Assembly: GCA_022606135.1 (NCBI GenBank) | Contig: JABYQN010000017.1 | Location: 248,001 to 312,000 of the forward strand | Direction: 5' to 3' | Source: Fomes fomentarius | Lineage: Eukaryota; Basidiomycota; Agaricomycetes; Polyporales; Polyporaceae | DNA: 64,000 nt | Shown here: positions 58,556 to 64,000 of the stretch, one piece after another | How the letters are laid out: each line of letters begins with the position of its first letter | Position numbering within the stretch: the stretch's first letter is position 1 | The notes under the pieces: model-generated | What the model was told of the DNA's origin: nothing | Databases searched by the model: none | The model's input: the letters and a program-made list of their open reading frames with translations, nothing else | Program-made: the position numbers and the translations under genes

Positions 58556-60031
58556 TTGAGAGGGGTCTTGCAAGTTGACTTGCACCCCCAGCTCCTAGCT
58601 CAATTTCTCAATCTGCTCATCGAACTGGTCGAATGGGATGATTTCCCAACAGAGCTCGTCGATCTAATCGTTGATTTCCTTCACGATGACTGGCGTGCAC
58701 TTGTTGCATGTGCTCTCGTCGGGCCATCCTCCATCCTCTCCCCGCGCGCTGAACGACTTCTCTCCCGCAATGTGACTATAACACTTTACCGCCCATCGGT
58801 GTTCGGTTCGGAAACGAGACACACAGAACTACTTGACTTCCTCTCCATATTTTCGCCTGGCTCGCGTCTTGCCCTTCTTATCCACTCGCTCCGCACCACG
58901 GCTCAAGAGAAATGCCCGGCGTGGGTCAATATCCGACCCTCTCTACCCCCGACTTGGGTCACCTCACCGGTTTGCACTCCCTACCATGTTCCAACCTCTT
59001 CATCAGGAATTACAAGCAATTCTGCCACATTTTATGTGCCCTCCCGGCCTTGGAGCGAATATCGTTGCTCAACACATCGGCGACTCGGATGGACTATATT
59101 GGCCCGGCGCCCAACAGTGCGCCGCCGGCAGAGCTATGCTCTGCTTTGCGCTCTCGGCTCAGGACCCATATCTTTCCTCGGCAGAGCTCCACATCCCATA
59201 CGAGGAAGTGAAGGACTCCGAACGTTGGATTCACGGAATCTGCGATGCAAGCTGCAGAACGCTCACACACCTTGGTGTGACCATAAACAGGCTCATATTC
59301 CACTGGGCTTCTGATGCCCGGAGCGAAGGTGGGGGGGGGAGAACGCCTCTGGGATTAGTGGAATTGACTGACACTGACACTGACATTGACACTTGCCCTC
59401 CCTGTATGCAGGATGGCAGGCTATCTTCGGAAGTATTGCGATGTGCACCGCCCTCCACTCCCTCAGCATCCGCTACCAACCGAAGGAAGAACTAAAGGGC
59501 TACTCTTCCGGCCCGCAGGGTACAAATTGGATGCGAAGTGACGCGTACAAGCTCTTTGTTCACGCACTGTCGTCGTTCCTTTGAGAGATGGGCGGCGAGG
59601 ACCCGTCGATGCAGGAGCCGGATCCGTTGGCGTCCTCCCGTCACGGTCGTTATCCCCAGCTGGATGCGTTTGAGCTCGCCCTCAGGGGCTTTGCAGTTGA
59701 CGTCCTCGAAGAACACCCCGATGTGACACCTTTCCGCGAACTCTCGCGGACATTCGAACGGCCGCACTTCGCGCACTTGCGAACTATCAGCGTCACGGTC
59801 GAGGCCATCCCATCCTTCCTCCTCGACCTTGACGCCCATTATATTACTATCGGAGGCCGTCGCGAAGACATGGATTTTATGCAGAGATGGAGGGGATGGG
59901 ACGAGTACGGTTGGGATGATCAGGGATGCCTTCGCACACAACTCAAAGACAAGCACGAAGGTGTCGCCATCTCAGTGGACCTCGTGCACATGTCGTTTGG
60001 GATGGCGAAAAAGACGGACCCAGCCGAGTAG
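58556..60031 (+). pseudogene. F-box/LRR gene, frameshifted
   Basis: The N-terminal frame has an F-box-like core (FPTELVDLIVDFLHDDWRAL, then CALVGPSSI and AERLLSRNVTI). The reading then moves frame near 58930 (LSTPDLGHLTGLHSL, ALPALERISLLN), again near 59160 (SSAELHIPYEEVKDSERW, LGVTINRLIFHW), passes a GACACT/GACATT minisatellite at 59365-59395, and resumes after a tgcag acceptor at 59410 (FGSIAMCTALHSLSIRY). A TGA at 59582 interrupts; the last frame ends at 60031 with a C-terminal acidic tail. Unknown introns could repair part of this, so it is a probable but not certain pseudogene. Confidence 0.6.
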
Positions 60032-60292
60032 GCTATATGATATGTATAATTATTGACGTGCGGAATTACATAGGCTACCTCAGTAGTACAATACGTTACG
60101 TCGGTAGATGTATGCTCTTCCAAGAGCTCCCGCATTTCGCGTCGCTTGTCTGCTCCGTTGATTGGCACATTCAGAGCATGTATCGCGCCTCGTCCACCCG
60201 GACTGAGACACGGGGGAAACATGGGAACCTCCGATTCTTGTTGAACAGTCCATCGGTTGACCTCCAAGCACACGCCAGAGAAGGAATGCCGG

Positions 60293-60640
60293 CCCGAGTT
60301 TTGCGGAGCGAGGGTGTTGTCCCTTGGCTCCCACTCTGGAGACCGTGGCACTCAACATGACACGTGGAATGAGTACAATCCACGAGTATGTCCAGCGGGC
60401 TGCTGACGTTGTCGATGCGTGAATGGCGAATGGCAAGTACTTTCTCAGCCTCATATGGCCACCGTGCCTAGCAGTAAATTTGTGGTCTTTAATCCGCGCA
60501 TACAAACACTAGCAGTGTGCTCATACGGATACTATGTGCACTGGGTTTCGCTGAAGTAGACTTGAAACAATATTGCGACGTCGAGCGCGTCATTCGACGA
60601 TCCGCAGCGAGCTCAGGGTGCGTGCGGCGTGACAATCCGG
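60293..60640 (+). pseudogene. MSHP family, C-terminal remnant E plus duplicated flank
   Basis: 60300-60422 keeps the end of the last MSHP exon: a QFCGARVL-like block, a segment equivalent to LETVGLQ, then GTCCAGCGGGCTGCTGACGT and the terminal GATGCGTGA. The following sequence matches the 3' flank of copy A (4312-4990). The upstream three quarters of the gene are absent. Confidence 0.65.
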
Positions 60641-60903
60641 GCCCGCAGACATTATCGAGTGGTGATACTTACCCTTCTCCTCGGATGGCCCGCCGCGATG
60701 GGCGTGGAAGGCGAGCGAAGGCCTCGAGTGGAATCTCTGTGCAATTCTCGTCAATTATGATTTATCTTTACATCCCCTTCTGATTATAGAAAGGGAGTAC
60801 TCATACATGCGTGACAATGTCGAGTGCAATGGGTGTGGATGTGCTAAACATTGTACTCGACTGCGATACCGGAAACACGAAAGAAAGTTCGCACAGGTGA
60901 CGA
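60641..60903. other. Intergenic region
   Basis: Nothing seen apart from AT-rich sequence near 60750-60790. Confidence 0.4.
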
Positions 60904-62900
60904 TCATGCATACATCAGCTTTGCCAGCATATCCTTATCATGCTGCATGCGTATAGGCCTTCCCGGTCTCACGCCGTCAGCCCAATCGATCTGACCTCTC
61001 TGGTTCAGCAACGCCGGATAGCGAACCTCTCCATCCTCACCCGCCCAATTGAAGTCCAACAGCATCGCACCCATCCGCCCAGGCTCCCTCTCCACCGCCA
61101 TCACGTTCGGCCGGCGCAAGTCGCCATGCACAAGGCCGGCGTCATGCAGGAGCTCAACGGCCATCGAGACCTCCCCGAAGACCTCGGCGGGTAGTTCGCG
61201 GTGGCGGTACTTCGTGGCGGCGTTGTCGTACCCAGGGACGATGTCCATCACGACCATCGTGACGCCGCCCAAAAGGCGTACGCAGGCATGCAGCTTGGGC
61301 GCAAGTGGCGGATCGTGGTCTGCAAGCAAGCGGTGCGCGCGCTCGCAGTACCTGAAGCAGAACTTGACAAGCACCTCCGATTTGCCGAACTGGGCCTGGA
61401 AGAGCGCACACCGGAAGTATTGGATGATCGTGCTCGCATCGCCAGCCCTGCATCGTCCTGGATAATCGAAGCGGTACAAGAAAGATAGGGGCAACGGCAG
61501 CGGCGGCGCGGTGGGAGCGAGAGTTGGGTTGGGCAAGACGTGAACGGGATAAGGGCTTGCGACGGTGGGGCGAAGAGCCCTGTACCACTCCGACAGGTCC
61601 CGATAGCCGTCGCGGATGACCTGGAAGACCTTGGCAACGTAGCTGATACGTTCTTCCACCTCAGGACCACCACGCAGAGAGAGGACGTCTGTCAAGGGCT
61701 GCACGATAAGAACGTCCGCGAGAACTGCACCATAGAAGCGGATGTCGGTCCCTGCAACAATCATGTGGATGGCCGGGCAACATGAGACAGCGCGGACGTC
61801 TCGGTGCTGAGTGGTATGAATCCATCTGCATCGTCGGATGTTAGAAGAGACTCACGTCGTCCGTTGATATCCTTCTCTGATATGTCCGGGCAAGCTGCAT
61901 TCCGCTAACGCCTTTCATATCGAGTTCGTTCCTCAGCTCGACATAGAGACCGGTAGCACGTGCCTTCGGGTTGAGGGCCGTCACGTCGACATAGTGAACA
62001 CCGTCGATTTCAGTCCACTCATTTCCAGGCATCGGCTCCCGAGCATAGAATGAGACATCCAGGAGCGTGCAAAGAAGGGGATAGATGGCGTTCTCGCGTT
62101 CGCGTTTGCTGCCATAGATTTCGCCCGCCGCAAGGAACAGCAAGCCAGTTAGTTCCAGCATGTTGACGGCATTCTGCTGAAGGGTAACCGTGTCGAGGTT
62201 GTTGACTTTCTCCTTGATCCGCGCGAAAGGAGGGGTGTAAATCGTAATCGGTGGGCTCGGCGCGAAAGGAGGGGTGTGAATCGTGATCGGTGGGCCCTCG
62301 AGGTGAATGGGACGTCCGTTGTAAATGGGTCGTTCCATCTGTTCAATCTTGAGAAAGTGTGGGTCGTTTGCGATGGTAGATGGAGTGATGGCAATCACGT
62401 TGTCGATAGCTTTCAGGTGGGCTTCACGATGATGTGGCTAAGGTATGCCTAGACTGCACATCATGCATGCGGAATACTCACCTTTCCCGACGATAGTGGT
62501 TTCTAAACATGCACGAAAAGGGTCGACGATACGTAGCTCGAGCTGTATGTTGCCGCTTTGTGCGAGATTGGGGAGATGACGAAATACCACGGTCGTGCGG
62601 GGTAGCACCTTTTTGAGCTCGGGTGGGTAGTCTCTCATGTAAATGGATATATTTGGATTGTCAAGCACTGGTTCTGTCTGCTGAAATGACCAAGAGAATA
62701 GATTTGAAGGGAGGTAAACGCACCAGATGGACCAGCTGCAACCAATCCCGAGCGCACTTGGGCCACGTCTCTCTGATTCTATCGTTCCATTCGTCCCAGA
62801 TGGCCCGGAGGACGTCGTCCACGGTGGCATCATCGTCACCTTCGACGTCTTGCACGGCGCGGGGAAAGAGAGTGGTGTTGACGTAGAAGAGGATAGGCAT
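60904..62900 (-). CDS. Protein-kinase-like protein of basidiomycete type
   Basis: Exons 62724-62900, 62482-62680, 61856-62409 and 60904-61806 (610 aa), phases consistent; the third intron is 49 nt. Exon 1 starts MPILFYVNTTLFP. The middle has an acidic strand-rich part and an unusual tandem repeat PITI(H/Y)TPPFA (39 bp unit twice, 62221-62298). The C-terminal third has kinase-like motifs: VVMDIVPGYD, a catalytic-loop HGDLRRPNVM and LLDFNWAGEDG in the place of DFG, then WADGVRPGRPI. Asn in DFN instead of the metal-binding Asp-Gly pair makes catalysis doubtful. The substrate is unknown. Intact. Confidence 0.7.
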
Positions 62901-63420
62901 ATTCCGAGCATAGGAGTATAGGTCGGACGACGGGCGTAGGGTAGTGCGCGTCTAAAGTACAATTGTTTGAGCAGAGCACTCACTGGAACGGACGCATCCT
63001 TTCCTCCACCCAGAAACCTTGGAGAAACGATGAGCTTGCTCCGTTTCGCAAGGTTCGGTGGGTTAGGTATACAGACATAGGTAAGCCTGATTTACCTGCC
63101 CTGGAAAGGCGTTGGACGCCTATTTTCGCAGGTCTAAGGGGTTTGTCTCACCGCGTGAAACTTTTTATTTTTGTTTTCTATTTCCCATTCCCTTCCTGAC
63201 CTCCCAAAGGATGCGATCTTTGCAGTGACTGAGTCTGCCAACAAGCGCTTGCCATCCATATGACTCACTGGCACTGCGCCGGGGACAGTGATACCAATGT
63301 GATTCAAATTGATGTCTTTCACTGTGCTTGTGAGTCGACAAGGTCTTCCTGACGCGGCCTCTCGGCTTCAAGCCGATTCTACATCATTTCAAACAGTAGT
63401 TGGCGACCAAGTTGACTGAC
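62901..63420. other. Intergenic region
   Basis: Shared upstream side of the kinase-like gene and the monooxygenase gene. Nothing else supported. Confidence 0.5.
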
Positions 63421-63428
63421 TATATAAA
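63421..63428 (+). promoter_or_regulatory. TATA box of the TetX-like gene
   Basis: TATATAAA lies 83 bp before the start codon, followed by a C/T-rich tract (63460-63480) as in many fungal core promoters. Confidence 0.6.
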
Positions 63429-63510
63429 GACATGTACTCGGCCAGAATTCGTTCAACATATCCCCCCCACTTCTCCATACTTAACACACGCACCCTCGGC
63501 CACTATTCAG

Positions 63511-64000
63511 ATGTCCTCCGATGCCGCTACGCCCAAGATCGCCATCGTCGGTGGCGGCCTCGCCGGCCTAACACTTCTCCTCACCCTCCACCGCCGCGGC
63601 CTGTTCGCCACCTTGTACGAGCGCGACCCGAACTTCAACACTCGCGCCCACCTCGGTGGCGTTCTCGACCTCGGTTGGACCAGCGGCCAACGCGCTCTCC
63701 GCGAGAACGGCCTCCAGCACGAGTTCACGAACAACTCCCGCCCCGAGGGCGAGGAGCTCAAGATCTACGACGCCTCCGCCAAGCTCCACCTCCACCACCC
63801 TCTCGAGCAAGGCGAGGCACCTCAGGACCCCTCGCAGATCCGCCCCGAGATCGACCGCACCATCCTCCGTCGCATCCTCTTCGACGCCTGCCCACACGGC
63901 TCCATCAAATGGGACCACGCTCTCACCGCCGTCCGCCCCCTGCAAGGCGGCCAGCACGAGCTCACCTTTGCAAACGGCCTGACCTCCGTGTGCGACATCC
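63511..64000 (+). CDS. FAD-dependent monooxygenase, TetX-like (partial at right edge)
   Basis: Opens at ATG 63511 with a GxGxxG dinucleotide-binding motif (IAIVGGGLAGLTLLLTL), then a TLYERD acidic end of strand 2 and GGVLDLGWTSGQRALRENGL, the TetX-type motif after strand 3. Then PEIDRTILRRILFDACP precedes a substrate-contact segment and the second Rossmann motifs would follow beyond the edge. This class of flavoprotein hydroxylates aromatic or polyketide-like compounds; the substrate here is unknown. No intron or frame break in the visible 490 bp. Confidence 0.85.
   Translation, partial: MSSDAATPKIAIVGGGLAGLTLLLTLHRRGLFATLYERDPNFNTRAHLGGVLDLGWTSGQRALRENGLQHEFTNNSRPEGEELKIYDASAKLHLHHPLEQGEAPQDPSQIRPEIDRTILRRILFDACPHGSIKWDHALTAVRPLQGGQHELTFANGLTSVCDI

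Noticed and set aside
1..64000. Search for CRISPR arrays, rRNA, telomere repeats, transposase or reverse transcriptase
   Set aside because: None seen by eye; the window is fungal nuclear DNA and no such domain pattern was found.

Overview
The window is nuclear DNA of a filamentous basidiomycete, most likely an Agaricomycete (polypore-like). Evidence: dense 45-70 nt GT-AG introns with CTAAC-type branch sites, micro-exons, a class II tRNA-like gene set limited to one tRNA-Thr with a tiny intron, and protein families typical of mushrooms (large F-box/leucine-rich families, TetX-like monooxygenases, short SMYD-like SET proteins). Introns were placed by hand from splice consensus, reading frame and protein continuity, so exon ends are predictions.

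Layout. 1-800: alpha/beta hydrolase (HSL family) leaving the left edge. 1157-2485: SMYD-like SET protein, divergent from 2884-4314, a broken copy of an F-box-like family called here MSHP. 5361-6084: Ser/Pro-rich protein. 7240-8550: intact F-box-like gene (family P). 9.2-14.1 kb: decayed genes (unknown, Mios-like WD40, S33 tripeptidyl-peptidase) and a 340 bp repeat (X). 14.7-18.6 kb: broken MSHP copy, methyltransferase remnant and an uncharacterised gene. 19.0-20.4 kb: short EZH-like CXC-SET gene, then tRNA-Thr. 20.8-23.1 kb: complete farnesyltransferase beta subunit. 24.2-26.5 and 34.8-37.1 kb: two nearly identical F-box/LRR genes in direct orientation; between them VPS8, S33 and transcription-factor fragments, tandem exon-intron repeats and a small intact gene. 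38.6-43.1 kb: decayed F-box/LRR copy fused to an inverted copy of the 14.7-18.4 kb block. 44.1-48.3 kb: a third F-box gene with two stops in its F-box, an inverted X copy, and an intact F-box/LRR gene. 50-53.5 kb: the only intact MSHP gene and an intact P paralogue. 54.1-58.2 kb: a complete 18-exon phospholipase D. 58.5-60.0 kb: decayed F-box gene; 60.3-60.6 kb: tail of another MSHP copy. 60.9-62.9 kb: protein-kinase-like gene. 63.5 kb to the right edge: TetX-like FAD monooxygenase.

Overall picture. Conserved single-copy cellular genes (farnesyltransferase beta, phospholipase D) sit in a landscape built by segmental duplication. Four F-box families account for at least eleven loci in about 60 kb: five are intact, the rest carry frameshifts, deletions or stop codons. 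Where the ancestral codon can be inferred, most stops are C-to-T or G-to-A changes. Fragments of housekeeping genes (VPS8, Mios, S33 peptidase, methyltransferase) lie between the copies. I see no transposase, reverse transcriptase, LTR or telomere repeat. The most notable structure is this birth-and-death F-box cluster: duplicates lie in direct, inverted and chimeric arrangements and one member per family tends to stay open. No operon-like pathway is evident.
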